From Streptomyces sp. PsTaAH-137 (GTDB taxonomy: Bacteria > Actinomycetota > Actinomycetes > Streptomycetales > Streptomycetaceae): DNA of 64,000 nt. The number at the start of each line of letters is the position of its first letter. Positions within the stretch are counted from its first letter, which is position 1. The position numbers and the translations under genes were made by a program. The notes under the pieces are model-generated. The model was not told the origin of the DNA, did no database searches, and saw nothing but the letters and a program-made list of their open reading frames with translations. This document shows, piece by piece, positions 41,336 through 50,584 of this stretch. Where the stretch lies: contig NZ_QLLY01000009.1 in assembly GCF_003259365.1 (NCBI RefSeq), positions 249,259 through 313,258 on the forward strand. The letters run 5' to 3'.

Positions 41336-41995
41336 TCAAGCCGCTGTCGGCCGCAGGTAGTTGAGCGTCAGCTCGGTCAGTTCCAGGAGGAAGAGATCCC
41401 GCTGGATGGGGGGACGGTCCAGCAGGTAGCGGACCGTCAGGTGCTCGACCGTGCGGACCAGCATCCAGGCCGCCGCGGGCAGGGAGAGGTCGGGGCGGAG
41501 TTCGTCGCGCCGGGTGGTGAGATAGGCGAGGACCAGCTCGCCGATGCGGTCCTCGAAGATCCGCAGGGCGCGGCCGTCGTCCAGCTGGGGGCCGTGGACG
41601 ACGGCCGCCCGCAGGAACGGCGGCTCCACGTCCAGGCCGTCGAGCAGCGTGGCGAGGGTGGCACGGACGATCACCGGCGCGGGCTGCTCGAACTGGCCCG
41701 TCATCTGGGCGGTGATCCCCGCCACGAGCTGATCGCTGTAGCGCTCCAGCACGGCCAGGACGATCGCGTCCTTGTGCGGGAAGTACTGGTACAGCGAGCC
41801 CGGACTGATCCCCGCGGCTGCCGCGATACGGCTGGTCGACGCGCCCTCGTAGCCGTGCTCGGCCAGGACCTGCGCGCCCGCTTCCAGGATGCGCTCCACC
41901 ATCGCCCGCGACCGCTCCTGGCGCGGAACCCTGCGCGCCGGGACGCGAGCGCCCGGTGTGTGCCGGTCGTCGCTTCCCGGTGATGACCTGGGCAT
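41336..41995 (-). CDS. TetR-family regulator
   Basis: 219 residues. The helix-turn-helix is in ASTSRIAAAAGISPGSLYQYF (about residues 52-72), preceded by RILEAGAQVLAEHGYEG. It is divergent from the MpaB-family gene, with 23 bp between ATG codons, so autoregulation and control of that gene are likely. I see no clear palindrome in this very short gap. The ligand is unknown. Confidence 0.92.
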   Translation of the reverse strand: MPRSSPGSDDRHTPGARVPARRVPRQERSRAMVERILEAGAQVLAEHGYEGASTSRIAAAAGISPGSLYQYFPHKDAIVLAVLERYSDQLVAGITAQMTGQFEQPAPVIVRATLATLLDGLDVEPPFLRAAVVHGPQLDDGRALRIFEDRIGELVLAYLTTRRDELRPDLSLPAAAWMLVRTVEHLTVRYLLDRPPIQRDLFLLELTELTLNYLRPTAA

Positions 41996-42018
41996 CAGAA
42001 GACGAGTTGAACGCGAAT

Positions 42019-43314
42019 ATGAGAGACCGTCAGCATCGAGTCATGGTCGCACACGAGCCCTCAGCACGAGCAGCCTCGGTCGAGCCACATCGAACGAGGA
42101 CGCCCCCGTCGCCGTACCCCCGGCGCTTCCGTGAGACGGAACGCCTCAACCACCGCCTGGGCAGGCCCCTGCGCCTGCTGCGTGTGAGCCGTGGCCGCGT
42201 CGACGAGCGGCTGCTCGCCACGATCGGCGAACGGCTCACCGCACGCGACGAACTCGGCGCCGCCCTGGCGGGCGCCCTGCGCGACACCGGGCGGCCCGAC
42301 AGGGCGACGATGAAACAGTTCCGGCGCGCCCTGCGCGACGGCATCGACGCCGTGCCCGACGCGCCGGGGGCGCTGCGGGACTTCTTCGCCGCGGTCGAAC
42401 CGGTGCCGGACTGGGTGGACTTCGACCTGGTCGAGGAGGGCGCCAGAGTGTCCCGCCGCTTCGGCCGCAACACCGCCGACGTGATGCTGCAACTCGCGCT
42501 GATCGGCTCGTACCGGTTCGACGGACCGCCGCGACTGCTGGTCGAGACCGGCGGACTGGTCGGCGGCTCCGCGCTGCGCCGGATCGCCGAGACACAGCAC
42601 TGGGCGACCGCCGTCACCGCACCCGGCGCCCTGCGCCGCGACGGGGAGGGCTTCCGCCTGACGGTGCACGTCCGCCTGATGCACGCCCTGGTCAACCACC
42701 GGTTCGAGCGCGGTGGGGGATGGGACACCGGGCGATGGGGTCTGCCCGTCAACCAGTCCGATCTCGCCGCGACCCTCGGCCTGTTCAACGCCGTCCAACT
42801 CCTCGGCGTCCGCCTCCTCGGCGTGCGGGTGACCCGCGCGGAATCACGCGCGGTCATGCATCTGTGGAAGTACGTGGGTCATCTGCTGGGCGTGGACGAG
42901 GACTGGCTCTTCGACCACGAGGCGCAGCAACACCGCCTGAACTACCACCTGTTGCTCACCCAGAGCTACGGCGGAACGGCCGGACCGCCCCTGGCCGGTG
43001 CCCTGGTGGAGGCCCAACGCCACCTGCACTTCACCCACTTCGCCCGCCTGCGCCGCGCCTACACCCGGGCCCGTCTGCTCAGCATGCTGCGCTACTTCCT
43101 CGGCCGCCGCGGCCTGCGCGACCTCGGTCTGCCGCCTGCGCTGCCCTGGGCCGTACCACCGCTCATGGCCGCCAACCTCCTGCGCTACCAGATACTCGGC
43201 CGCACCGAGCCGGGCCGCGCACATTTGCAGCGCCGAGGGGAGCGGTTCATCGAACGGCACCTGCGGCGGCACTTCCACGAACAGACCCCGGACGTCGCGG
43301 CGTTCGACGTATAG
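42019..43314 (+). CDS. MpaB/Lcp-like oxygenase family protein (DUF2236-type)
   Basis: 431 residues. I recognise the MpaB_Lcp catalytic domain from KQFRRALRDGIDAVPDAPGALRDFFA, the LMHALVNHRFERGGGWDTGRWGLPVNQ block and the WKYVGHLLGVDEDWL block; His in HALVNHR is the likely heme ligand. Members include latex-clearing protein and the mycophenolate oxygenase MpaB. No signal peptide is seen, unlike latex-clearing protein, so this is probably cytoplasmic. The start is uncertain: ATG 42019 and ATG 42043 both lack strong ribosome sites. Confidence 0.8.
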   Translation: MRDRQHRVMVAHEPSARAASVEPHRTRTPPSPYPRRFRETERLNHRLGRPLRLLRVSRGRVDERLLATIGERLTARDELGAALAGALRDTGRPDRATMKQFRRALRDGIDAVPDAPGALRDFFAAVEPVPDWVDFDLVEEGARVSRRFGRNTADVMLQLALIGSYRFDGPPRLLVETGGLVGGSALRRIAETQHWATAVTAPGALRRDGEGFRLTVHVRLMHALVNHRFERGGGWDTGRWGLPVNQSDLAATLGLFNAVQLLGVRLLGVRVTRAESRAVMHLWKYVGHLLGVDEDWLFDHEAQQHRLNYHLLLTQSYGGTAGPPLAGALVEAQRHLHFTHFARLRRAYTRARLLSMLRYFLGRRGLRDLGLPPALPWAVPPLMAANLLRYQILGRTEPGRAHLQRRGERFIERHLRRHFHEQTPDVAAFDV

Positions 43315-43354
43315 CGGCGGCAGTCCGCGACGACCGGAACCCGGAGCCCGATGA

Positions 43355-44278
43355 TCAGAGCCCAGCGGCGACATCGAGAAGGAGCGTCCGCAGCCACGCG
43401 GTGAAGTGCTCGTCCGCGAGCCGGGGATTCCAGACCATGTCGATCCCGAGTCCCGGCAGCGGGAAGGGGAACTCCTCGATCCGCAGATCGGAGAGAGCCC
43501 GCATGGCGACGGCGACCCGGTGCCGGAGGAGCGCGACGCCGCCTCCGCGCGCGACGAGGAACGGCACCAGTAGATAGTCGGAGACCAACTGGCCCACTTG
43601 GTAGGGGATGCGTCGCTCCTCCAGCAGCGCGTAGGGGAAGACCCGTCGGTCGGTGTCGACGACGATGTGCGGCTGCGTGGTCAGCAGGCCGAGCGCGTCG
43701 GCGTCCGGGGGAGAGGCGGGCGAAGCCACCACGACGCACCGGTCGTCGTAGAGCCGCTCGCGCGGAAAGGGCGAGAAGTGCCCCTCGGAGATCAGGACGA
43801 CATCGACGCCGTGGTCGGTGAACGTCTCCTCCGTCGGGACCGTGAAGGTGCGCAGGCGCAGAGTGGCCCCGGGAGCGCGTTCCGCCACGAGCCGCATCAG
43901 GGGAGGGCCGACGACGAACGCCGTGCTCGTCGTCATGGCGATCGTGACGGTGCGTCGGTCCGTGGCGGGGTCGAACCGTGGCGCGCCGAATAGACGGGAC
44001 GCCCGGTCCAGCACATCGCGCAGCGGTCCGATCAATTCCTGCGCGCGAGGCGTGAGGGCGGCACCCGCGCGCTGACGGACGATGAGGTCGTCCCCCAGCA
44101 GCCGGCGCATCCTGGCCAGCGCGTGGCTCATGGCCGGCTGGGACAGCCCCACCCGCTCGGCCGCCTTGGTGACGGATCGTTCCTCTAGGACCGCGAGGAG
44201 CGGCACCAGAAGATTGAGGTTGACCGAGGCCAGCCGGTCGGGTCCCGGGCCGGTGCCGCCGTTCTCCTCGTCGTCCAT
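43355..44278 (-). CDS. LysR-family regulator
   Basis: 307 residues. The helix-turn-helix is in RSVTKAAERVGLSQPAMSHAL (about residues 34-54), and the C-terminal part is a NodD-like periplasmic-binding fold. It follows the reductase gene by 10 bp on the same strand, so it may be the last gene of the P450 operon. LysR genes are more often divergent. It probably controls this P450 operon, perhaps by the palindrome upstream of the P450 gene. Confidence 0.92.
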   Translation of the reverse strand: MDDEENGGTGPGPDRLASVNLNLLVPLLAVLEERSVTKAAERVGLSQPAMSHALARMRRLLGDDLIVRQRAGAALTPRAQELIGPLRDVLDRASRLFGAPRFDPATDRRTVTIAMTTSTAFVVGPPLMRLVAERAPGATLRLRTFTVPTEETFTDHGVDVVLISEGHFSPFPRERLYDDRCVVVASPASPPDADALGLLTTQPHIVVDTDRRVFPYALLEERRIPYQVGQLVSDYLLVPFLVARGGGVALLRHRVAVAMRALSDLRIEEFPFPLPGLGIDMVWNPRLADEHFTAWLRTLLLDVAAGL

Positions 44279-44288
44279 GCGGCGAACC

Positions 44289-45425
44289 CTATGCGGCTGC
44301 CCGGTGCGTCCGGCGCAGCCGCGGGACCGGGATCCGGTGGTTCAGCGCCACGGTCGCCCCGTGACCGCCGGGACCCGACCACCGCATCAGCGCGGGCCCG
44401 CCCCCGGGACCGCCCTCGACGAACACGGGGTCACCGTTCACCGGCAGCCGCCCGACCGCCTTGAGCGTCACCCCGAACTGTTCGGTCCAGAAGTACGGCA
44501 GGAAGTCGAGCGGCGCCGCCTCCTCACCCAGGACGAGCGCCCTGGCGGCCACCTTGGCCTGCTCGATGGCGCTGCTCCACAGCGGGACGCGCCGTGGACC
44601 GTACGGCGTCGGGAACGCGGCGAGGTCCCCGACGGCGGCGACCTCGGGCCGGGCCAGCCCCCGGCCGTCGACCGGAACGGCATCCCGCACCGTGAGTCCC
44701 GTGCCCGCGAGCCATTCCGTGTTCGGCACCTCACCCACGGCCGTGACGATCACCTCCGCATCCGGTGTGCCGCCACCGTCCAGAACGACCTGGGTGCCGT
44801 CGGGCGAGAGCCGGGCAGCCGCTCCGGACTCCACGACGGTGAGCCCCCGCTCCCGGGCCGCGTCGAGGATGACCTCCGCGAGGTAGGGGCCGAGCTGCGC
44901 GGTGAGCGGCGTCCCCCGGGACACGAGGGTGACCCGGCACCCGGCGGCCAGACAGCCCGAGGCGAGCTCCATCCCGAGCGGCCCGCCGCCGACCACGACG
45001 ACCGACGGCCGGCCGGCGAGCCGGCTGCGCAGCGCCAGCGCGTCGTCCATGCCGCGCACGGTGTGTTCGGCGGGGGAGCCGGACAGGCGGCGCGCGCGGG
45101 AGCCCGTGGCCAGGACCACGCGGTCGTACGGCAGTTCAGTGCCGTCGTCGAGGCGGACGCGGCGCCGGTCGAGGTCGAGCCCTGTGGCCCGTGCGCCCAG
45201 AAGCTCCCGTCCACCGTGCCCGGCGGGCAGGGTAGGGGTCGACATGGGGGCACCGTCGAGCAGCAGGGCCTTGGACAGGGCCGGCCGGCTGTAGGCCGGA
45301 TACGGCTCGTCCCCGACGAGGGTCAGCTCCCCGTCGAAGCCCGTCTCGCGGAGCGTGTCGGCGGCGGTGAGCCCGGCGATCCCGTTGCCGACGATGACGA
45401 CGCGGCGCAGGACGTCCCCGCTCAT
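44289..45425 (-). CDS. FAD-dependent ferredoxin reductase
   Basis: 378 residues. FAD-binding VVIVGNGIAGLTAAD at about residues 8-22, the NAD-binding VVVVGGGPLGMELA near 141-154, and VAAVGDLAAF as the second FAD motif. It passes electrons from NAD(P)H to the small ferredoxin encoded just upstream. The ATG overlaps the ferredoxin stop (ATGA). Together with the ferredoxin and P450 it forms a full class I system. Confidence 0.93.
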   Translation of the reverse strand: MSGDVLRRVVIVGNGIAGLTAADTLRETGFDGELTLVGDEPYPAYSRPALSKALLLDGAPMSTPTLPAGHGGRELLGARATGLDLDRRRVRLDDGTELPYDRVVLATGSRARRLSGSPAEHTVRGMDDALALRSRLAGRPSVVVVGGGPLGMELASGCLAAGCRVTLVSRGTPLTAQLGPYLAEVILDAARERGLTVVESGAAARLSPDGTQVVLDGGGTPDAEVIVTAVGEVPNTEWLAGTGLTVRDAVPVDGRGLARPEVAAVGDLAAFPTPYGPRRVPLWSSAIEQAKVAARALVLGEEAAPLDFLPYFWTEQFGVTLKAVGRLPVNGDPVFVEGGPGGGPALMRWSGPGGHGATVALNHRIPVPRLRRTHRAAA

Positions 45426-45619
45426 ACGATCCTCAACGCGGCGACCGGGCACACGCGGACGGCGGCGTTCGCCAGGGCCGCACCGGCGTCGTCGGCCTCA
45501 TCGACGTGCTCACGGTCGAGGACGAGATCACCCGCGTCGTCCACATGCATCAGATCCGGGGCGGCCTCCTCGCACAGGCCGTGGCCCTCGCAGCGCGGGC
45601 GGTCGAGGACGATCCTCAT
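45422..45619 (-). CDS. [3Fe-4S]-type ferredoxin, P450 redox partner
   Basis: A 65-residue ferredoxin. Cysteines 10, 16 and 57 (RCEGHGLCEE and VCPVAAL) with a non-cysteine (His13) at the second position give the [3Fe-4S] pattern common in actinomycete P450 partners. Start and stop overlap both neighbours by ATGA. Confidence 0.92.
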   Translation of the reverse strand: MRIVLDRPRCEGHGLCEEAAPDLMHVDDAGDLVLDREHVDEADDAGAALANAAVRVCPVAALRIV

Positions 45620-46788
45620 GCGGGGGTCACCTCCAGGACGGGGAGCGATGCGATGCTCCGGGTGATGTTGCCGGGGACGCGGACCGCGGCGCCGACGACG
45701 AGTCGTTCGACGCGCCGGGCGAGCGCGCCGATCACGGCATGCGCCTCCAGGCGGGCGAGCCCCTGGCCCGCGCAGCCGTGCGGGCCGTAGCCGAACGACA
45801 GATGGTCGACGGGACTGCGCTCGACACGGAACGTGTCGGGGTCGGCGTAGTGCCGGGGATCGCGGTTGCCTGCGCCGAGCAGGACGGCGATCTGCGCGCC
45901 CGCGGGGACTATGACCCCGTCGATCTCCACGTCCCTGGCCGCACGCCGCCCCCACACGTTCACGGGGGACCAGTACCGCAGCACCTCGTTGAACGCCCCC
46001 GGCAACAGCGACGGCCGGTCGCGGACGAGAGCGAGCTGGTCGGGGTGCGCGGCGAACAGGGCGACGATGTTGCCGATGGCCGCCACGGTGGTGTCGATGC
46101 CCGCGCCGAGGTACTGGTGGATGATGTGGCCGGCCGACCCCGGCGGCACGGCTCCGCGCTCCTCGGCGTCGAAGATGCCACGGCCCACGGACCCCTCGGC
46201 CAGATCCCCGGCGCGGACCTCGGAGCACCACGCGTACAGCTCTCCGGCGATCGGGAAACTGTCGGCCGTGCGCTGATTCATCGGCCCGATGACCTCCATG
46301 GCGGCCTGCCCCCAGCGCAGCATGTTGGCCCGCGCACGGCCCGTGAACCCGATGAGATCCGCGACGACCTCCAGCGGAAACACCCGCGCGAGGGCATCGA
46401 CGGCCTCGAAGGAGCCCCGCTCGACGAGCCCGGCGACCAGGCCGTCAGCCTTCGCCTCGATACGTCCCTTGAGACCGCGCAGCGCACGGGGAGAGAGATT
46501 CTCGGTGAGCGTGGCACGCAATCGTGTGTGAACCGGCGGATCCGACGCGAGGGAAGTACCGGCGAGCGCCTCATTGGCCCGCGCGTTGAAAGCGATCGAC
46601 GCCGAGGAAAAGGATTCCCAGTCGCCGAGCGCGGCCCGGATCGTGTCGTACCGGGTCAGCGCGTAGACGTCATTCTTCGGGAGACGCACGACGGGCCCGA
46701 TGTCCCGCAGTTCGGCAAAGGCGGGATACGGGTCGATGACGACTTCGTCGGCGAACAGGTCGATGTCGGAGGTGGGTTGGGAGGACAT
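45616..46788 (-). CDS. Cytochrome P450 of a class I system
   Basis: 390 residues from the chosen ATG. Heme Cys339 in FGYGPHGCAGQGLARLEA, I-helix GAGIDTT, K-helix EVLR. The CAGQGLARLEAHAV stretch recalls the CYP199-type enzymes that demethylate para-substituted benzoates, a tentative link. ATG 46788 gives a normal N-terminus; ATG 46839 would lie in a palindrome and has no ribosome site. It overlaps the ferredoxin gene by ATGA. Confidence 0.94.
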   Translation of the reverse strand: MSSQPTSDIDLFADEVVIDPYPAFAELRDIGPVVRLPKNDVYALTRYDTIRAALGDWESFSSASIAFNARANEALAGTSLASDPPVHTRLRATLTENLSPRALRGLKGRIEAKADGLVAGLVERGSFEAVDALARVFPLEVVADLIGFTGRARANMLRWGQAAMEVIGPMNQRTADSFPIAGELYAWCSEVRAGDLAEGSVGRGIFDAEERGAVPPGSAGHIIHQYLGAGIDTTVAAIGNIVALFAAHPDQLALVRDRPSLLPGAFNEVLRYWSPVNVWGRRAARDVEIDGVIVPAGAQIAVLLGAGNRDPRHYADPDTFRVERSPVDHLSFGYGPHGCAGQGLARLEAHAVIGALARRVERLVVGAAVRVPGNITRSIASLPVLEVTPA

Positions 46789-46824
46789 GCCATTCAGTGA
46801 AAAGCCTGCTGCCGCATCAGACAA

Positions 46825-46843
46825 ATGAATGTTTTGCATTCAT
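46825..46843. promoter_or_regulatory. Palindrome upstream of the P450 operon
   Basis: ATGAATG and CATTCAT with a 5-nt spacer, 37 bp upstream of the P450 ATG, in an AT-rich stretch. It may be a regulator binding site, for example for the LysR protein of the operon, although it does not show the T-N11-A form. Confidence 0.5.
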
Positions 46844-47015
46844 CGGAATGCACGGCATGAATAGCGAAGAGGCGGGCCGGAATCGGCCGGCACAACCGAG
46901 ACCCCAGCGGGCCGTGACCCCGGTCGGTCGGGCATCGTGTCGTACGCAGGTCGCATCACCCGTCACTCCCGTCCCCCACCCGTCCCCAGAGGACGGACGC
47001 ACCGAGGAGCACACC

Positions 47016-48158
47016 TTGCCGACGACCGCACCCGTCCTCCAGGTCAGCGACGCCGACCTGGAGGATCTTCGCGCCCGGCTGCGCGCCACCCGGTGGCCCG
47101 AGCCCTGGCCGACGGACGACGGCTGGGAGGCGGGTACCGATGCCACCGAACTCCGCCGACTCGTCGACCACTGGGCCGACGGCTACCCATGGCGGACCCA
47201 CGAGGCCGCCATCAACGCCCTGCCCTCCCACTTCGCCGACCTCGACGGCACGCCGGTGCACTACCTGCGCTACGACGGCGAACACCCGCACGCCCTGCCC
47301 ATCGTGCTCACCAACGGTTGGCCGAGCACCGTCCTAGAACTCACGTCCCTGGCCGAACGACTGGCCGGCCCCTCCCGCCACGGCGGAGGCCCCCGGGACG
47401 CCTTCACCGTGATCGTCCCCTCCCTGCCCGGCTTCGCCTTCTCCCCGCAACGTCCCACCCTCACCGAGCAGACCCACGAGCTCTGGCACCGGCTGATGCA
47501 CGACCATCTGGGCTTCCGGCGCTACGCGGCCCACGGCGGTGACCTGGGCGCCGGCATCACCTCACGGCTCGCCGAGGCACACCCCGAATCCGTCGTGGGC
47601 ATCCACCTGCTCGCCGCCGCGCCCCCGGCCGACCAGGACCGGCCCCCGCTCACGGCGGAAGAGACCGCCCACGTCGCCTCCGTCGCCGCCTGGCAGGCCG
47701 AGGAGGGCGGCTACATGCACCAGCAGAGCACCCGCCCCCTCACCCTCGCCCCCGCCCTGAACGACTCGCCCGCAGGCCTGCTCTCCTGGATCGTGGAGAA
47801 GTACCGAGCGTGGAGCGACTGCGGCGGTGACCTGTCGTCACGCTTCAGCGACGACTTCCTGCTCACCCAGGCGTCCCTCTACTGGTTCACCGGCACGATC
47901 TCCACGTCCTTCCGCCCGTACTACGAGTACGCGCACCACCTGACCCGGCGCGTGCGGAGCGTGGACGTCCCCACGGCCCTGGCCCTGTTCCCCGCGGACC
48001 TCTCGGAACCGCCGCGGAGCTGGGCCGAGCGCACCTACCGCCTCACGCGTTACACGCACCTGCCCCGGGGCGGCCACTTCGCCGCCCACGAGGAACCGGC
48101 CCTGCTGGCCGACGACATCACCGTGTTCTTCCGGGACCTCCGCCCCTCCTCGGGCTGA
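47016..48158 (+). CDS. Epoxide hydrolase, EHN-domain type
   Basis: 380 residues. The N-terminal epoxide-hydrolase domain (LEDLRARLRATRWPEPW, about 14-30) leads to an alpha/beta-hydrolase core with nucleophile Asp in GGDLGAGI, oxyanion segment TNGWPSTVLE, and late His in LPRGGHFAAHEEP. TTG 47016 follows GAGGAG at good spacing and gives the usual N-terminus. It is divergent from the P450 operon and may share its control; opening epoxides formed by a P450 is an attractive inference. Confidence 0.88.
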   Translation: MPTTAPVLQVSDADLEDLRARLRATRWPEPWPTDDGWEAGTDATELRRLVDHWADGYPWRTHEAAINALPSHFADLDGTPVHYLRYDGEHPHALPIVLTNGWPSTVLELTSLAERLAGPSRHGGGPRDAFTVIVPSLPGFAFSPQRPTLTEQTHELWHRLMHDHLGFRRYAAHGGDLGAGITSRLAEAHPESVVGIHLLAAAPPADQDRPPLTAEETAHVASVAAWQAEEGGYMHQQSTRPLTLAPALNDSPAGLLSWIVEKYRAWSDCGGDLSSRFSDDFLLTQASLYWFTGTISTSFRPYYEYAHHLTRRVRSVDVPTALALFPADLSEPPRSWAERTYRLTRYTHLPRGGHFAAHEEPALLADDITVFFRDLRPSSG

Positions 48159-48260
48159 CCGGTTGCGGCCACGATCCGACGACTGAACCCTCTCGATCGC
48201 CGCGTACGTGCATCGGCCGATCCGGGGCACCCGACAGGGGACACGGAAAGGTGGTTCATC

Positions 48261-48674
48261 GTGGCGGACTCTTCACTCCGGGCAGTGGGGTGGGCGCGCT
48301 CGTTGCCGATCAGCAGCGGAGTCAAGGCGGCCCGTGACTGGACGCGCTCCCATCTGGAGGACCTGGAATGGTCCCGAAGCGCGCCGGACACGGTCGACGC
48401 CGTGCTGCTGACGGTCTCCGAGCTCGTCACGAACACGCACATCCACGCACGCAGTACGGCCCAGCTCGTCCTGGCCTGGGACGGCGAATGTCTGCACGTG
48501 ACCGTGCACGACAACAGCCCGCAGATGCCCAAGCCGCGCGAGAGCGACGAGGAGGCGACCGGTGGGCGCGGACTGCTGCTCATCGACGCGCTCGCGGACA
48601 CCTGGCAGGCCCATGAGTGCCCGCGCGGCAAGGAGGTCACGGCCTGCTTCCGGCCGGTGAACACCGACAAGTGA
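48261..48674 (+). CDS. GHKL ATP-binding protein, anti-sigma type
   Basis: 137 residues. N box VSELVTNTHIHA (Glu54, Asn58), G1 VHDNSPQMP (normally DxGxG; Asp kept, glycines lost) and G2 GGRGLLLIDAL. GTG 48261 follows GGAAAGG. It stands alone between the epoxide hydrolase and DUF5713 genes. As for many such streptomycete proteins, the partner sigma factor or antagonist is unknown. Confidence 0.83.
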   Translation: MADSSLRAVGWARSLPISSGVKAARDWTRSHLEDLEWSRSAPDTVDAVLLTVSELVTNTHIHARSTAQLVLAWDGECLHVTVHDNSPQMPKPRESDEEATGGRGLLLIDALADTWQAHECPRGKEVTACFRPVNTDK

Positions 48675-48706
48675 TCACCGGCCGGTGAACGTCGGTCGGT
48701 GAGTTC

Positions 48707-49057
48707 TCACCACTCCCTGGTGGCGATCAGTTCCTCCACGTCGGCCTCCGCGAACCCGTAGGCCGACGCGACGAACCAGAAGTCTTCGGCGATCTCTTCG
48801 CGTGCCACCGTCTCGATCTCGCTCCCGGCCGCCTCGAATTCCGCCTCCAGCCCGTTGAACTCCTCCGTCGCGGCGTGAGTGAGCGCGTACAGGGCCGGCA
48901 GGTCCGACGGCTGCTCGGCCTCGATCCGCTCGCACAACCGAAGCAGGACCGCCCTGCCCTTGTCGACGACATGATCGGGAAAGTACGCGTCCGCGTACAG
49001 CGGCCGCAGAAACGCGTGCCCGGCTATCCGCTGGTTGATGATCGGCATGGTGCTCAT
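48707..49057 (-). CDS. DUF5713 family protein
   Basis: 116 residues. An acidic, helical cytoplasmic protein, which I recall as DUF5713 from LRPLYADAYFPDHVVDKGRAVLLRLCERIE and EDFWFVASAYGFAEADVEELIATREW. Start: ATG 49057 after GCAGG, with ATG 49048 as alternative. Function unknown. Confidence 0.75.
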   Translation of the reverse strand: MSTMPIINQRIAGHAFLRPLYADAYFPDHVVDKGRAVLLRLCERIEAEQPSDLPALYALTHAATEEFNGLEAEFEAAGSEIETVAREEIAEDFWFVASAYGFAEADVEELIATREW

Positions 49058-49097
49058 CCTGCACCGGGCCACTGACAACGAGGCGCCCGCCGAGGCA

Positions 49098-49412
49098 CTA
49101 CGAGTCGAGCTGACGCAGCCCCTCTTCCCAGCGTCGCCTGCGATCCGTCTCGTCCTGCTCCCACCACGGCGGCGTGCCCCGCTCTCCGAGAGCGACCTTC
49201 GCGGTGTGGACCCGCCGGCGCGAGGCGCGCTCCGCGGTTGCGTCCTTCTCGCGGAGGGCGACGCCCACGGCCCGGCGGGCGGCCATCAGATGCGAGCGCA
49301 GCCGGGCCGCGGCGTCGTCCGGCACGGAGGGATCGGTGGCCCGCCACTTGCGGCCGCGGATCACGACGTAGTGGCCGTCCGGTGTGTGTTCGGGTTCGGT
49401 GCGTTGATTCAC
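49098..49412 (-). CDS. Conserved hypothetical actinomycete protein
   Basis: About 104 residues from GTG 49412. It contains DGHYVVIRGRKWRATDPSVP, then an Arg-rich helical region, and ends TPPWWEQDETDRRRRWEEGLRQLDS. I have a memory of very similar short proteins in streptomycetes, some named Tol-like transporters without good reason; no membrane span is present, so I would not use that name. The upstream frame is open, and the start is uncertain. Confidence 0.6.
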   Translation of the reverse strand: MNQRTEPEHTPDGHYVVIRGRKWRATDPSVPDDAAARLRSHLMAARRAVGVALREKDATAERASRRRVHTAKVALGERGTPPWWEQDETDRRRRWEEGLRQLDS

Positions 49413-49498
49413 CTGAGTCGTATTCCGCGCGTGCGGTGCCCGCGAACCCGTGCCCGGCGGGCTCGCGCGCCCCGATGGGCCCGAGGACCGTAGGAGGT

Positions 49499-50584
49499 TC
49501 ACCCGTCGGCGTGGAGCCGCGCGGGCAGTTCCACCGTGACGCGGAGGCCGCCCGCGGAGCGCGGGACGAGGGTGAGTGTTCCGTCATGGGCGTGGGTGAT
49601 GGTTCGGGCGATCGTCAGGCCGAGGCCGACCCCCGCGTGGTCGGTGTGGACGCGTTCGGTGCCGCGTCGGAAGGGTTCGGTGAGGGTCGAGACATGCTCC
49701 CGGACGAGTTGCTCGCCGGTGTTCTCGACGGTGAGTTCCACGGTCTCGGGGCGGACGCCGGTCGTCACCCGTACGGTGCCGTGTCCGGGCAGGTTGTGGA
49801 CGATCGCGTTGTGGACGAGATTCGTGACCAGCTGGAGCAGGAGGGCCGGAGATCCGGTCGTGGGAGTGATGTCGCCGCTGGTCTCGATGGCGACACCGTG
49901 CTTCTCCGCGAGGGGCAGGAGCGTCTCGACGGCCTCTTCCGCGAGAAGGGACAGGTCGACGCGTTCCGCGGCGAAGGACCGCTGCTCGGCGCGGCTGACC
50001 AGGAGCAGCGCCTCGGTGAGGTCGATGGCCCGCGTGTTGACGGCGCGCAGGCGTTCGACGAGTTCGTCGACGTCACGGTGCGGATCGGTGCGGGCCACGT
50101 CGAGGAGTGCTTTCGAGACGGCGAGCGGGGTGCGCAGCTCGTGGGAGGCGTTGGCGGCGAATCTCCGCTGTTCCCCGACATGTGCGTCGAGCCGCGCGAG
50201 CATCGTGTCGAAGGCGTCGGCGAGTTCGCGGAACTCGTCCCTGCGGCCCGGCAGCCTGATCCGGTGGGAGAGGGAACCGGTCGCGGCCGTACGTGTGGCG
50301 TCCGTGATGGCGGTCAGGGGAGCGAGCATGCGGCCGGCGAGGATCCAGCCTCCGAGGAGACCGAAGACCAGCAGGAACGCCATGACGGCAGCTGCCCCCG
50401 ACGCGTAGTGGAGGGCAAGATCCGAGCGGACCTGCAACCCGCCGATGCCGGCCTTCACGTCAGGCAGGTCTTTGAGCAGGAAGACCCACACCGCGGCGAC
50501 CATCAGAACACCGGCGAGCATGAGGAATCCGGCGTAGCTGAGGGTGAGCTTGAGACGAACGCTCAGCCCGGGCGCCCTATCCAC
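49499..50584 (-). CDS. Two-component sensor histidine kinase
   Basis: 361 residues. Two membrane spans (about 14-37 and 64-84) enclose a very short outer loop of about 26 residues. HAMP follows, then the dimerisation box with His148 in ASHELRTPL, and the ATPase with N box LVHNAIVHN and G boxes VENTG and GVGLGLTIA. GTG 50584 overlaps the regulator stop by 8 bp. The short outer loop suggests it senses the membrane or another protein rather than a soluble ligand. Confidence 0.93.
   Translation of the reverse strand: MDRAPGLSVRLKLTLSYAGFLMLAGVLMVAAVWVFLLKDLPDVKAGIGGLQVRSDLALHYASGAAAVMAFLLVFGLLGGWILAGRMLAPLTAITDATRTAATGSLSHRIRLPGRRDEFRELADAFDTMLARLDAHVGEQRRFAANASHELRTPLAVSKALLDVARTDPHRDVDELVERLRAVNTRAIDLTEALLLVSRAEQRSFAAERVDLSLLAEEAVETLLPLAEKHGVAIETSGDITPTTGSPALLLQLVTNLVHNAIVHNLPGHGTVRVTTGVRPETVELTVENTGEQLVREHVSTLTEPFRRGTERVHTDHAGVGLGLTIARTITHAHDGTLTLVPRSAGGLRVTVELPARLHADG

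Noticed and set aside
21402..46788. Secondary-metabolite gene cluster built around the P450 genes
   Set aside because: The two P450 loci are about 23 kb apart, with no PKS, NRPS, terpene synthase or similar core enzyme in the window.
46789..46839. Longer P450 start at 46839
   Set aside because: It has no ribosome site and lies within the ATGAATG/CATTCAT palindrome; ATG 46788 gives a normal P450 N-terminus.
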